A DNA stretch of 64,000 bases from Micrococcaceae bacterium Sec5.7 (GTDB lineage Bacteria > Actinomycetota > Actinomycetes > Actinomycetales > Micrococcaceae), in the NCBI GenBank assembly GCA_039636785.1, contig CP144169.1:2852001-2916000 (forward strand), written 5' to 3'. The notes beneath the pieces were generated by a model, which did no database searches, was not told where the DNA came from, and saw only the letters and a list, made by a program, of their open reading frames with translations. Each line of letters starts with the position of its first letter. Positions within the stretch are counted from its first letter, which is position 1. This document shows positions 41,687-50,758 of the stretch, piece after piece. The position numbers and the translations under genes are program-made.

Positions 41687-42958
41687 CTACGGAACGGGGC
41701 CCCGGGCGTCGTATGCCAAAAAACCGGACTGCCAGCGGGAAACCAGCCATGCCACCGCGATGCACAGCCCGCCGCCCAGGAGCAGAACCCAGCCCTCACT
41801 CAGCAGTTTAGTGCCGCCACCTGCGAGCATGTCCCCGATGCGCGGTCCGCCTGCCACCACCACAATGAAAACTCCCTGGAGCCTCCCGCGGAGATGGTCC
41901 GGCGCGGCAGCCTGCAGGATGGTGGTCCGAAAGACCGCACTGACGGAGTCCGCTATGCCGGCGAGCGCACAGCACAAGGCCGCCGGCAGCAGCCACAGTG
42001 TCACGCCGTCCGCGCCGGACCGCCCGGCCAGGACCACCACCAGCCCGAACCCGCCAATGGAGGCGCCCCAGCCCATCACCGACCACACAACCGCGCTGCC
42101 CTGCCGACGGACACGGCCCAACGGCCCGGAGAACAGCCCGGCCAGAAAGGCACCGATTGCGGTGGAGGCCAGCAGCAGGCCCACGGTGGTCTCGCCGCCG
42201 CCGATCATCAGCGCCCCGATGGCCGGCAGGAGGGCTCTTGGCTGGGCGAAGATCATGGCCACGAGGTCAATGATGAAGGTCATTCGGAGGTTGGGACGGG
42301 TGCCCAGGAAGCGGAAGCCCTCAACGACCGGCCTCAGGCCCGCGCGGCCGGCTTCCTTCCCGGGCGGCATGGCGGGGAGTTTCAGGAGGGCCCAGAATGC
42401 AAAAGCGAAACTGACGACGTCAATGGTGTACGTCCAGCCGAAGCCCACCCACGCCACCAGCACACCGGCCAGCAACGGCCCCGCCGTAGTGGACAGTCCG
42501 AAGGCAATCATGTTCAGGGCGTTGGCCGCTGGGAGCAGTTCCTTCCGGACCAGCACGGGAATGATGGCGCTTCTGGCCGGCTGGTTGATGGCCTGTGTAC
42601 CGCTCTGGATGGCTACAAGGACATACAGCAGCCAGACGTTTCCCAGCTGCAGCCAGGCCTGCAGGGCCAGGCAGACGGTGGTCAGCCACAGCACGGAGGA
42701 CGCCAGCAGCGCCACCGTGCGGCGGTCGTGCGAATCCGCGATGGATCCGCCCAGCAGCCCGCCCACCACCAGCGGAACCAGCGCAAAAATGCTCAGCAGA
42801 CCCACATACAGGCTGTCCTGGGTCAGCCGGTAGACCTCCAGGCTCACAGCCACCAGGGTGAGCTGGCTTCCCACATTGGAAACGGCTGATCCCAGCCACA
42901 GGCGGCGGAATGCCGGGCTCTCCCGCAGCGGAGTGATGTCAGCCAGAAGTTTTCCCAC
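41687..42958 (-). CDS. MFS exporter (EntS-like)
   Basis: A 423-residue major facilitator of the EntS/MFS_3 type: FRRLWLGSAVSNVGSQLTLVAVSLEVYRLT at the first helix, GSIADSHDRR in the 2-3 loop and GTQAINQPARSAIIPVLV at helix 4. Related proteins export siderophores or drugs. GTG start at 42958 with a weak ribosome-binding site. No siderophore genes are nearby; substrate unknown. Confidence 0.88.
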   Translation of the reverse strand: MGKLLADITPLRESPAFRRLWLGSAVSNVGSQLTLVAVSLEVYRLTQDSLYVGLLSIFALVPLVVGGLLGGSIADSHDRRTVALLASSVLWLTTVCLALQAWLQLGNVWLLYVLVAIQSGTQAINQPARSAIIPVLVRKELLPAANALNMIAFGLSTTAGPLLAGVLVAWVGFGWTYTIDVVSFAFAFWALLKLPAMPPGKEAGRAGLRPVVEGFRFLGTRPNLRMTFIIDLVAMIFAQPRALLPAIGALMIGGGETTVGLLLASTAIGAFLAGLFSGPLGRVRRQGSAVVWSVMGWGASIGGFGLVVVLAGRSGADGVTLWLLPAALCCALAGIADSVSAVFRTTILQAAAPDHLRGRLQGVFIVVVAGGPRIGDMLAGGGTKLLSEGWVLLLGGGLCIAVAWLVSRWQSGFLAYDARGPVP

Positions 42959-43041
42959 TTCGCAACTCTAGCCGCGGTCCGGCGACGCTCCGATGGCGGG
43001 TACACACACCTGCGAGCCGCTTGACGAATCAACCGAGCGGA

Positions 43042-44793
43042 CTATTTCACCGTCACAGTCCTCGACGCCGACCCGCCCAGGCTGCTTTTCACAGTGATGT
43101 TTCCCGGGTTCGTGGCCACGTTGCTGAACGTTGCGTTGTAGCGCCCGCCGCCCTGATTGGCAAGCGTCCCTATCTGCACGTCCGTCGCTGTGTTGAACAC
43201 CCGCAGGATGGCCGATGCATTGGTGCTGGTGGCCTCGACCGCCAGCGTTCGCTTGCCTGCGTTGTATTCGGCCCGCTGGATGGCAACGCTGTCGGCTGCC
43301 GGCGGCGGCGCCGGCGGGGCAACTGAGAGGAACACAAACCGGCTGTCGCCGCCCAGGGTCGCGGTGATCACCACGGTGAAGGACGACGTCACCGGCTGCG
43401 TCGTCACCGTGAACGTGGCGCTCGTCTGGCCCGCAGGGACTGTGACGGATGCCGGCACCGTTGCAACCGCGGGCTCGCTGTTCGTCAGGCCGATGGTTGT
43501 CCCTCCTGCCGGTGCGGCCAGCGTGATCGACAGGGTGCCTGTCGCGGGGCTGCCCCCGGTCACGTTCGTGGGGTTCACCGAGAATCCGGCGAGCGCCGGC
43601 GGGTTTGTTGTACCCGTGACGGTGAAGCTCCGCGCCGCCGAATACGAACCCGCACCGAAGCCGGCATTGACCGCCTGAACGTGCCAGAAGTAGGTGCCGT
43701 TCGCGAGGTTGTTCACGGTCGCCTGAGTCACATCACCCGGGGCGGTACCCACGGCAGCCGTGGTCGCAAAAGTCGACGACGAGCTGACTTGCCAGTTGTA
43801 GGCCGTGATGCCCACAGGGTCTGAAACCGCCGTCCACGAAATGGTAAACGGCGTGACGACGGAGGCACCGTCGGCCGGGCTGACCAAGGTCGGTGTTCCC
43901 GGCGGCGCCGGAGGCGGCGCTGGCGCGTTGATGGTGATGCTGAACGTCCCGGTTGCCGACTGAGTGGCGGAGTCATTGACCCTCAAGGTGAAGCTGAACG
44001 TCCCCGCTGTCGTGGGCGTGCCCTGAATGCGTCCCGGCGAAGCCTGCAATGTCAGGCCCGGCGGGAGCGTCCCGGCGGTCTGCGTCCAGGTGTATGGAGT
44101 GGTGCCGCCGTCGGCGAAGACCCCGATCGCATAGGCAGCGCCAACAGTGCCTGCCGGGAGCTGGCTCGGACTGGTGATGACAAGCAGCCGGGCCTGGTTG
44201 ATCGTGATGGTGAACTGGCGGGTGGTGCTGTTGCCTGCCTGGTCGGTGGCACGGACCGTGAACGTCGAGACCTGCACCGTGGTGGGCCGGCCGGAGATGA
44301 CCCCCGATGCCGACGCAAAGTCGCTGATCCCCAGCCCGGCGGGCAGGGCTCCTGCCGCGATCGACCAGCGGTAGGGCGTGCCGTTTCCGCCGGTCGCGGT
44401 GACGAAGTTGTTGTAGTCGGTTCCGACGTTGCCGTCCGGGAGCGGTCCGGCGCCGATGACAAAGGTGCTCGGCGGGGGCGGCTGGGTCACCGTGCACCCG
44501 GACAGCGTCGCCACCCGCGGCGTCGCGGAGCCGTCATTGACGTCGACAGTGCAATCGGCGGGCGGGGTGTAGGGGGTGCGTTCGATGCGGAACTGCCCGC
44601 CGGTGTCGCTCCTGCCCATGATCACGCCGTCGACGGTGATGTCCCGGCTCGCAATCGCGGTGCCCTCGATGCGCAGGTTGGAACCGCTGATTTCAGCCCG
44701 CGACACCGAGACTGCGGCGTAAGCAGGCCCAGCGACAATAAAAGTGGAGAACAAGACGAGAAGGAGCGCAGCGGCGATCGCGGACCGCCGCAT
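43042..44793 (-). CDS. Secreted protein with putative Ig-like/cadherin-like domains
   Basis: A 583-residue exported protein. Signal peptide MRRSAIAAALLLVLFSTFIVAGPAYA. Then a ~75-residue OB-like or Ig-like domain (VSRAEISGSNLRIEGTAI), two He_PIG-type putative-Ig repeats with the GLPDG/LPAGL pattern (LPDGNVGTDYNNFVTATGG; LPAGTVGAAYAIGVFADGG), an Fn3-like section (ITAYNWQVSSSSTF) and a further Ig-like domain. The last ~80 residues resemble the first (VAIQRAEYNAGKRTLAVEA). No catalytic motif or cell-wall anchor. Likely adhesion or envelope role. The ATG at 44793 has AGGGA; alternative starts extend to 44841. Confidence 0.72.
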   Translation of the reverse strand: MRRSAIAAALLLVLFSTFIVAGPAYAAVSVSRAEISGSNLRIEGTAIASRDITVDGVIMGRSDTGGQFRIERTPYTPPADCTVDVNDGSATPRVATLSGCTVTQPPPPSTFVIGAGPLPDGNVGTDYNNFVTATGGNGTPYRWSIAAGALPAGLGISDFASASGVISGRPTTVQVSTFTVRATDQAGNSTTRQFTITINQARLLVITSPSQLPAGTVGAAYAIGVFADGGTTPYTWTQTAGTLPPGLTLQASPGRIQGTPTTAGTFSFTLRVNDSATQSATGTFSITINAPAPPPAPPGTPTLVSPADGASVVTPFTISWTAVSDPVGITAYNWQVSSSSTFATTAAVGTAPGDVTQATVNNLANGTYFWHVQAVNAGFGAGSYSAARSFTVTGTTNPPALAGFSVNPTNVTGGSPATGTLSITLAAPAGGTTIGLTNSEPAVATVPASVTVPAGQTSATFTVTTQPVTSSFTVVITATLGGDSRFVFLSVAPPAPPPAADSVAIQRAEYNAGKRTLAVEATSTNASAILRVFNTATDVQIGTLANQGGGRYNATFSNVATNPGNITVKSSLGGSASRTVTVK

Positions 44794-44940
44794 AAATCCC
44801 TGGAAAATACTGGCCGAACATACTCTTAACATGGCATGCATTCCGCCCCGCCACCAGTCAGCCCGGTGGCCATAAAATCAGTCTAGGCAGGCGACCCAAC
44901 CAGGGCAATACAAAATGCATTCCCCGGAAATTAGCCCGGC

Positions 44941-44965
44941 CTTATTGTGAAGTAGTCATAATAAG
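44941..44965 (+). promoter_or_regulatory. FurA/PerR-like operator upstream of regulator and catalase
   Basis: CTTATTGTGAAG followed by TAGTCATAATAAG forms a 25-bp imperfect palindrome (outer CTTATT/AATAAG perfect). It is AT-rich and lies 16 nt before the Fur-family gene. This is the expected site for autoregulation and peroxide control. Confidence 0.7.
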
Positions 44966-44980
44966 TGCTTCAATGGAGTC

Positions 44981-45448
44981 ATGACGGAACATCATGACGG
45001 CCAGGACGCATGGGCTGCTGCTCTGCGCACCCACGGCCGCCGGGTGACCAAACAGCGGCTGGCGGTGCTGGCCGCCGTCGAACATCACCCTCATTCCCCC
45101 GCGGAAAGCATCCTTGCCGCTGCGCGTGAGGACCTTCCGGAGCTGACCGCCCAGTCCGTCTACGTGGTTCTTGGCGACCTGACCGATCTCGAAATGCTGC
45201 GCCGCTTTGAGCCCCCGCACTCCCCCGCACTGTACGAAACCAGGGTGGGCGATAACCATCACCACGCCATCTGCATCAGCTGCGGACGGGTTGAGGACGT
45301 TGACTGCGCGGTGGGCCACGCCCCCTGCCTGACCCCGCACTGGGATGAAAACTCCAAGCCGATGACCATCCAGATCGCCGATGTGATGTACCAGGGCATC
45401 TGCCAGGACTGTCAGCGGACCCAAAAACTTCCTTCTGAACGTAAATAA
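44981..45448 (+). CDS. Fur-family regulator (FurA/PerR type)
   Basis: A 155-residue metal-dependent repressor. The winged helix covers TKQRLAVLAAVEHHPHSPAESILAAA and ELTAQSVYVVLGDLTDLEMLRRF. The C-terminal domain has DNHHHAICISCGRVEDVDC and CQDCQR, with two CXXC zinc pairs. The gene is 26 nt upstream of catalase on the same strand. That arrangement, with the palindromic box before it, indicates a peroxide-sensing FurA/CatR that represses both genes until oxidised. Confidence 0.92.
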   Translation: MTEHHDGQDAWAAALRTHGRRVTKQRLAVLAAVEHHPHSPAESILAAAREDLPELTAQSVYVVLGDLTDLEMLRRFEPPHSPALYETRVGDNHHHAICISCGRVEDVDCAVGHAPCLTPHWDENSKPMTIQIADVMYQGICQDCQRTQKLPSERK

Positions 45449-45473
45449 CAAGTAATCAAGAAATAGGAGAAAG

Positions 45474-46973
45474 ATGACTGCGAACATCTCTGCGCCCATC
45501 TCGACTACCCAGTCGGGCGCCCCCGTCACTTCCGACGCACACGCACAGTCCGTCGGTGCTGACGGTGCCATCATGCTGACCGACCACTACCTGGTGGAAA
45601 AGCTCGCCCAGTTCAACCGCGAGCGTGTGCCGGAGCGCGTGGTCCATGCCAAGGGCGGCGGCGCTTTCGGTACCTTCAAGACTTCCGAGGACGTCTCGAA
45701 GTACACCAAGGCAGCCCTTTTCCAGCCGGGCACCGAGACGGACATGCTCATCCGTTTCTCCTCGGTTGCCGGTGAGGCAGGCTCCCCCGACACGTGGCGC
45801 GATCCGCGCGGTTTCGCCGTCAAGTTCTACACCACCGAGGGCAACTACGACCTCGTGGGCAACAACACCCCTGTGTTCTTCATCCGGGACGGCATCAAGT
45901 TCCCGGACTTCATCCACTCGCAGAAGCGGCTCCCGGGCACCCACCTGCGCGACGCCGACATGCAGTGGGACTTCTGGACGCTGTCCCCCGAGTCCGCACA
46001 CCAGGTCACCTGGCTCATGGGCGACCGCGGCCTGCCGGCCTCCTGGCGCGAGATGCAGGGCTACGGCTCACACACCTACCAGTGGATCAACGCCGAAGGC
46101 GAACGCTTCTGGGTCAAGTACCACTTCCGCTCCAACCAGGGCGTGAAGTCCATCAGCGGCGACCAGGCAGAAGAACTGGCCGGCTCCGACGCCGACTTCT
46201 ACATCCGCGACCTCCAGGAAAACATCACGGCCGGCAACTTCCCGTCCTGGGAACTGCACGTGCAGGTCATGCCGTACGAGGACGCCAAGACGTACCGCTT
46301 CAACCCGTTCGACCTCACCAAGGTGTGGCCGCACGCCGACTACCCGCTGATCCACGTGGGCACCATGGAGCTGAACAAGAACCCGGAGAACTACTTCTCC
46401 CAGATCGAGCAGGCCACCTTTGCGCCGTCGAACTTCGTCCCGGGCATTGCAGCATCGCCGGACAAGATGCTGCAGGCCCGAATCTTCTCCTACGCCGACG
46501 CACACCGTTACCGCGTGGGCACCAACCACGCCCAGATCCCGGTGAACCAGCCCGTCAACCAGGTCAACAACTACAGCCAGGACGGCGCCGGGCGTTTCCA
46601 CTTCAACGCCGCGTCCGTTCCGGTCTACGCACCGAACTCCTTCGGCGGCCCTGCTGCTGTCGAGCCGGCTGTTGCCGGCGGCGGCTGGGAGAACGACGGC
46701 GCGCTGACGCTCGCCGCGCACTCCCTGCACGTTGAGGACGGCGACTTCGGCCAGGCCGGCACCCTGTACCGCGAGGTGTACGACGACGGCGCCAAGGCCC
46801 GTCTGCTGGACACCATCACCGGTGCCGTGGGCGGCGTGAAGAACGCCGACATCAAGGAACGCGCCATCCAGTACTGGACCAACGTGGACGCGGATCTGGG
46901 TACCAAGCTGCGTGCCAACCTCGGCGTTGCACAGCTGGGCTCCGACGCAGAAGCAGCCAACAAGATCGGCTGA
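45474..46973 (+). CDS. katA: Heme catalase, small-subunit clade
   Basis: A 499-residue monofunctional catalase that dismutates hydrogen peroxide. The catalytic histidine is H58 in VVHAKGGGAFG; RFSSVAGEAGSPDTWRDPRG, NNTPVFFIRD and the heme-ligand tyrosine region RIFSYADAHRYRVG (Tyr about 340) are intact. The ribosome site AGGAGA precedes the ATG. Co-transcribed with the Fur-type regulator and ended by a strong hairpin. Confidence 0.96.
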   Translation: MTANISAPISTTQSGAPVTSDAHAQSVGADGAIMLTDHYLVEKLAQFNRERVPERVVHAKGGGAFGTFKTSEDVSKYTKAALFQPGTETDMLIRFSSVAGEAGSPDTWRDPRGFAVKFYTTEGNYDLVGNNTPVFFIRDGIKFPDFIHSQKRLPGTHLRDADMQWDFWTLSPESAHQVTWLMGDRGLPASWREMQGYGSHTYQWINAEGERFWVKYHFRSNQGVKSISGDQAEELAGSDADFYIRDLQENITAGNFPSWELHVQVMPYEDAKTYRFNPFDLTKVWPHADYPLIHVGTMELNKNPENYFSQIEQATFAPSNFVPGIAASPDKMLQARIFSYADAHRYRVGTNHAQIPVNQPVNQVNNYSQDGAGRFHFNAASVPVYAPNSFGGPAAVEPAVAGGGWENDGALTLAAHSLHVEDGDFGQAGTLYREVYDDGAKARLLDTITGAVGGVKNADIKERAIQYWTNVDADLGTKLRANLGVAQLGSDAEAANKIG

Positions 46974-47009
46974 TACCGCTCATCCTGTGGATGCCCCTCA
47001 CCGGCATCC

Positions 47010-47044
47010 GAAACCCCGCCGCGGTCTGACCGCGGCGGGGTTTC
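47010..47044 (+). terminator. Terminator of the fur-catalase operon
   Basis: Perfect 15-bp stem (47010-47024 with 47030-47044; GAAACCCCGCCGCGG arm), 5-nt loop. Downstream (about 47069-47120) two near-copies of GGGTATTTNGGGCCGCACCT form a short tandem repeat before the next gene. Confidence 0.85.
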
Positions 47045-47188
47045 CGGGCTGTGGGGATGTGGATTCAGGGAACGCGCCTGCGGGGTATTTGGGGCCGCAC
47101 CTGCGGGTATTTCGGGCCGCACCTGCGGCCGTAAACCGAAGGTGCGGGCCGATCATGACAAAATCATGGCTGGAACAGTGAGGAAACC

Positions 47189-49330
47189 ATGAGTATTGTC
47201 GACGAGGCGCCCCGCGACGCCGCGGAAACCGCCACAGCCACAGCGAGTAAGGCCAGGCCCGGCGCCGGGCCGCGTCAGCGAGGCTCTTTCCGAGCCGACA
47301 TACAGTCCCTCCGCGCTCTGGCTGTTGTTCTCGTAGTGCTGAACCACCTCTGGCCCAGCCGCATAACGGGCGGATACGTGGGCGTCGACGTCTTTTTTGT
47401 GATCTCCGGGTTCCTCATTACCTCGCACCTGTTCAAAGAACTGACGGCCACAGGCAAAGTCCGTCTGGCGTCCTTCTATGCCAGGCGGATCCGCAGACTG
47501 CTGCCGGCCGCGTTCCTCGTCCTGGCCGTATCCCTGGCTGCCTCGATGATCTGGCTGCCGTTTTCGCGCTGGGTGGATACAGCCTGCGAGGTCCTTGCCA
47601 GCGCCCTCTACGCCGAGAACTGGGTATTGGCGGCGAAATCGGTTGACTACTCGGCTTCCACCGCGTCTGCCACGGTGGCCCAGCACTACTGGTCGTTGTC
47701 TGTGGAGGAGCAGTTCTATCTCGTATGGCCCGTTCTCCTGATGGTGCTGTTCGGTTTGGCCGCGAGGCGAGGAAAACCGATGGTGCGCGCGGTCTTTGCC
47801 GGCATTGCCGCCGTCACTGTCCTGGGGCTGATGGCGTCCGTCCTCACCACGGAGCTCTCGCCGAACCAGGCCTATTTCGTCACGCCGGTCCGGGCCTGGG
47901 AGTTCGGAGCCGGGGCCCTTGCTGCGCTGGCCGCGGGCAGGGTCCGGTTGCCGTCCCTTCCGGCGAAGGCCGCCGGCCTGGCCGGTTATTTGCTGATCGG
48001 ATACTCGGCGCTGGCATTCAGCGAAGCCACTCCCTTTCCGGGCTGGCTGGCCGTTATCCCCGTGCTCGGCACCGTGATGGCCATCATTGCGGGAAGCGAC
48101 AACCGCCGCCCCGCGCTCAACGGGCTGATCAGCTGGGCGCCGTTGCAGTACCTCGGCAACATTTCATACTCCCTGTACCTATGGCACTGGCCGATCATTG
48201 TGATTGCGCCGTTCGCACTGGGACGTCCGTTGGCCACGCTGGACAAGGGGCTCATCATCGTGGCTGCCGTCCTGCTGGCCGGCTTGACGAAGGTTCTCGT
48301 GGAGGACCGGGGCCAGTCCTCCAAGTTCCTCACCTCCTCGAATCTGCGGACTTTCGTGGCAATGTCCGCCGGCATGGCGCTGCTCGCGGGCCTCGTGGTT
48401 TTCCAGCTGCAGGCAACCGACCAGCACACTGCCACCGCGGAACGGGCAGCCGCGGCGGCAGCCCTGCAGCCATGCCACGGGCCACGGGCGCTCCTCCCTG
48501 GCTCCGACTGCGCGGACAGGTTTGGCCCGTCAGCCACGCCCGTGATGGCCAAACCCAACCAATACTGGAACCTGCCGCCGGAATGCGGACAGGCCCGCGA
48601 CGAGCTGATGTCCCGCAGCACAAAGACGCACCTGCGCTGTGACTTCTCCGGAGGCCGTGACGGCGCGCCGGTTGTCTGGCTGGTGGGCGACTCCCACGGC
48701 CAGCAGTGGCAGGCAATGGTCTTTGCGGCCGCCAAGACGCGTCACTGGATCGTCAAGACCGCGCTCCTGGGCGGTTGCCCGGTAGCGGACATCAAGTTCA
48801 AGGGATATGACGGCAACAAGGACCCGGCCGTCGCAGAGGCCTGCATGGGCTGGGCCCATGAGGTAACCGACGCCGTCGCCGCCGACCGTCCCTCGGCCGT
48901 GTTCACCTCCATGTTCGCGCGGAAGCAGGCAGCCGATGACGGCTCGGGGAAACCCCGGAATGAACAATTCGCCACCGGCCTGAACGCTACGTGGAAACAC
49001 TGGACCGATGCCGGCGCCAAGGTCTACGTGCTGGCCGACCCGCCGCTGAATCAGGCCGTCCGCCCACCTGACTGCACGACCCTGCACGCCGCAGCGCCTG
49101 CCGAATGCGCAGTTGACCGCAAAGCGGCACAGCCCGAGGACCCCCTGACCCTTGCGGCCCGGATATCAAGCAACGGCAATGTCCGGCTGCTGGACTTCAC
49201 CGACTTCTTCTGTACGCCGGGCAAGTGCTACACGGTTGTAGGCGGTGTCAATGTCTACTACGACGCCAACCACCTGAACCGTGGATACAGCGAACTCCTG
49301 GCTCCGATCCTGCTGGACAGGATCAGTTGA
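47189..49330 (+). CDS. OafA/YrhL-type membrane acyltransferase with SGNH domain
   Basis: A 713-residue protein. Residues ~35-390 form a ten-helix acyltransferase-3 module: IQSLRALAVVLVVLNHLWPS, FFVISGFLITSHL, ARRIRRLLPAAFLVL, HYWSLSVEEQFYLVWPVLL and YSLYLWHWPIIV. The C-terminal ~250 residues are an extracytoplasmic SGNH domain with VGDSHGQQWQ and DANHLN (Ser and Asp/His). Such proteins O-acetylate cell-surface glycans or peptidoglycan. Monocistronic. The substrate cannot be read from the sequence. Confidence 0.93.
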   Translation: MSIVDEAPRDAAETATATASKARPGAGPRQRGSFRADIQSLRALAVVLVVLNHLWPSRITGGYVGVDVFFVISGFLITSHLFKELTATGKVRLASFYARRIRRLLPAAFLVLAVSLAASMIWLPFSRWVDTACEVLASALYAENWVLAAKSVDYSASTASATVAQHYWSLSVEEQFYLVWPVLLMVLFGLAARRGKPMVRAVFAGIAAVTVLGLMASVLTTELSPNQAYFVTPVRAWEFGAGALAALAAGRVRLPSLPAKAAGLAGYLLIGYSALAFSEATPFPGWLAVIPVLGTVMAIIAGSDNRRPALNGLISWAPLQYLGNISYSLYLWHWPIIVIAPFALGRPLATLDKGLIIVAAVLLAGLTKVLVEDRGQSSKFLTSSNLRTFVAMSAGMALLAGLVVFQLQATDQHTATAERAAAAAALQPCHGPRALLPGSDCADRFGPSATPVMAKPNQYWNLPPECGQARDELMSRSTKTHLRCDFSGGRDGAPVVWLVGDSHGQQWQAMVFAAAKTRHWIVKTALLGGCPVADIKFKGYDGNKDPAVAEACMGWAHEVTDAVAADRPSAVFTSMFARKQAADDGSGKPRNEQFATGLNATWKHWTDAGAKVYVLADPPLNQAVRPPDCTTLHAAAPAECAVDRKAAQPEDPLTLAARISSNGNVRLLDFTDFFCTPGKCYTVVGGVNVYYDANHLNRGYSELLAPILLDRIS

Positions 49331-49411
49331 CGTCCGGCGGTTCGGCACTGTTTTCCACATAGGCGCCCGGGGCTGTGGCCTGAAGGGGTTGGGGGTCCCT
49401 AGGCTTGATTC

Positions 49412-50047
49412 ATGACCACATTCCACGGCATCCCCGCCGCTGCCATCGGGTTTTATGCGCAGCTGGAGCTCAACAACAACCGTGACTGGTGGCTGGAGCA
49501 CAAGACCGCCTACAACCAGTCGGTCAAGGAGCCGCTGGCTGCCCTCCTGGCCGAGCTGGAACCACGGTTCGGTCCGGGCAAGATCTTCCGGCCCAACCGG
49601 GACATCCGCTTTTCCCTGGACAAGTCACCCTACAAAACGGTCCAGGGAGCGTTCGCCTCCTACCAGGAGGGCGTCGGGTACTACCTTCAACTGGGTGCGG
49701 ACGGCCTGCTGGTGGGCGGCGGCTACCACTCGCACTCCCCCGCGCAACTGGCCCGCTACCGGAACTCAGCGGATGCATCGGGGACCGGAGAATCCCTGCA
49801 GCAGATAGTGGACGCCATCATCGCAGCCGGGTTTGAGATTGAGGGCGAAAGGCTGAAGACCGTGCCGCATGGCTTTCCCCGGGAACATCCGAGGGCGGAG
49901 TTGCTGAAGCACAAGTCACTGTCCGCCAGCGTCACCCTGGGCCAGCCGGACTGGCTGTCCACGGCGTCGGCCGGCCGGGAGATCGCCCGGCTCTGGGAGC
50001 AGCTGCGTCCGCTGGTGGACTGGGTGGGACGGCATGCAGCCCCCTGA
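49412..50047 (+). CDS. DUF2461-family protein
   Basis: A 211-residue protein matching the DUF2461 family throughout: FYAQLELNNNRDWWLEHKTAYN, RPNRDIRFSLDKSPYKT, GYYLQLGADGLLVGGGYHSHSP and a C-terminal LWEQLRPLVDWV. Function of the family is unknown. Single gene converging on the TetR regulator. Confidence 0.88.
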   Translation: MTTFHGIPAAAIGFYAQLELNNNRDWWLEHKTAYNQSVKEPLAALLAELEPRFGPGKIFRPNRDIRFSLDKSPYKTVQGAFASYQEGVGYYLQLGADGLLVGGGYHSHSPAQLARYRNSADASGTGESLQQIVDAIIAAGFEIEGERLKTVPHGFPREHPRAELLKHKSLSASVTLGQPDWLSTASAGREIARLWEQLRPLVDWVGRHAAP

Positions 50048-50127
50048 GCGGGCGCCCTGTGTTGGTGTTGCTCGGGAGCTGGCTGGTTGTCACGTGCGAC
50101 CGCCTGTTCAGCAGGGCTGGGCGCGTG

Positions 50128-50733
50128 TCAGGTGTGCTGGCCCTCGGTGGCCAGCCTGTGGTCCAGGTTGCCGAAGAATACTGTCAGCATCAGCTCGAAC
50201 GCCTTCGTGGCCGCCTCAGCCTGGTTCATCACCACAAAGTCGAACTGCAGCCCGTAGAACGTGGACGTAAACAGCCGGGCGTCGGTGTCCGCGAACTCTT
50301 CACGGATACCCTGTTCCACCAGCCAGTCCCTGGCTTTTTCGTGCAGCATCCGGAAGTGCTCCTGGGATGTACCGCGGGGTTCAGCGGCAACGATGTCCTG
50401 GGCAGTGGCTTCAAACTCGAGCCTCGCCAGGTGGCGGTTTCGCTGGGCCATGGTCCATTGCCATGACTCCAGCAGGAAGGACTTCCAGGCATCGCGGCTG
50501 ATGTCCCGGATGTCAGTGCCCCGCATGCTGTCCAGCCGGGACTCAATGGAACGGATGATCTCGTTCACGAGCTGTTCCCTGTTGCCGAAGTGGTACACCA
50601 GGACATAGCTGCTGATGCCCAGCCCGTCAGCCAGGGTCCGGAACGTCAGCCCGGCCAGCGTCCTGTCCATAAGATAGTCCAGAATCGCGGACAGCAGTTC
50701 TGCCTTGCGTTCCGGTTTTGCTGGGCGGGCCAT
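50128..50733 (-). CDS. TetR-family transcriptional regulator
   Basis: A 201-residue regulator. The N-terminal HTH (about residues 10-60) reads LAGLTFRTLADGLGISSYVLVYHFGNREQLVNEII. The C-terminal ligand domain is helical with no recognisable specificity. It starts 25 nt downstream of the amino-acid permease stop on the same strand, so the two may be co-transcribed and the regulator may sense the permease substrate. Confidence 0.9.
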   Translation of the reverse strand: MARPAKPERKAELLSAILDYLMDRTLAGLTFRTLADGLGISSYVLVYHFGNREQLVNEIIRSIESRLDSMRGTDIRDISRDAWKSFLLESWQWTMAQRNRHLARLEFEATAQDIVAAEPRGTSQEHFRMLHEKARDWLVEQGIREEFADTDARLFTSTFYGLQFDFVVMNQAEAATKAFELMLTVFFGNLDHRLATEGQHT

Positions 50734-50758
50734 GCTTACATCTTATTCGGCCGGAACG

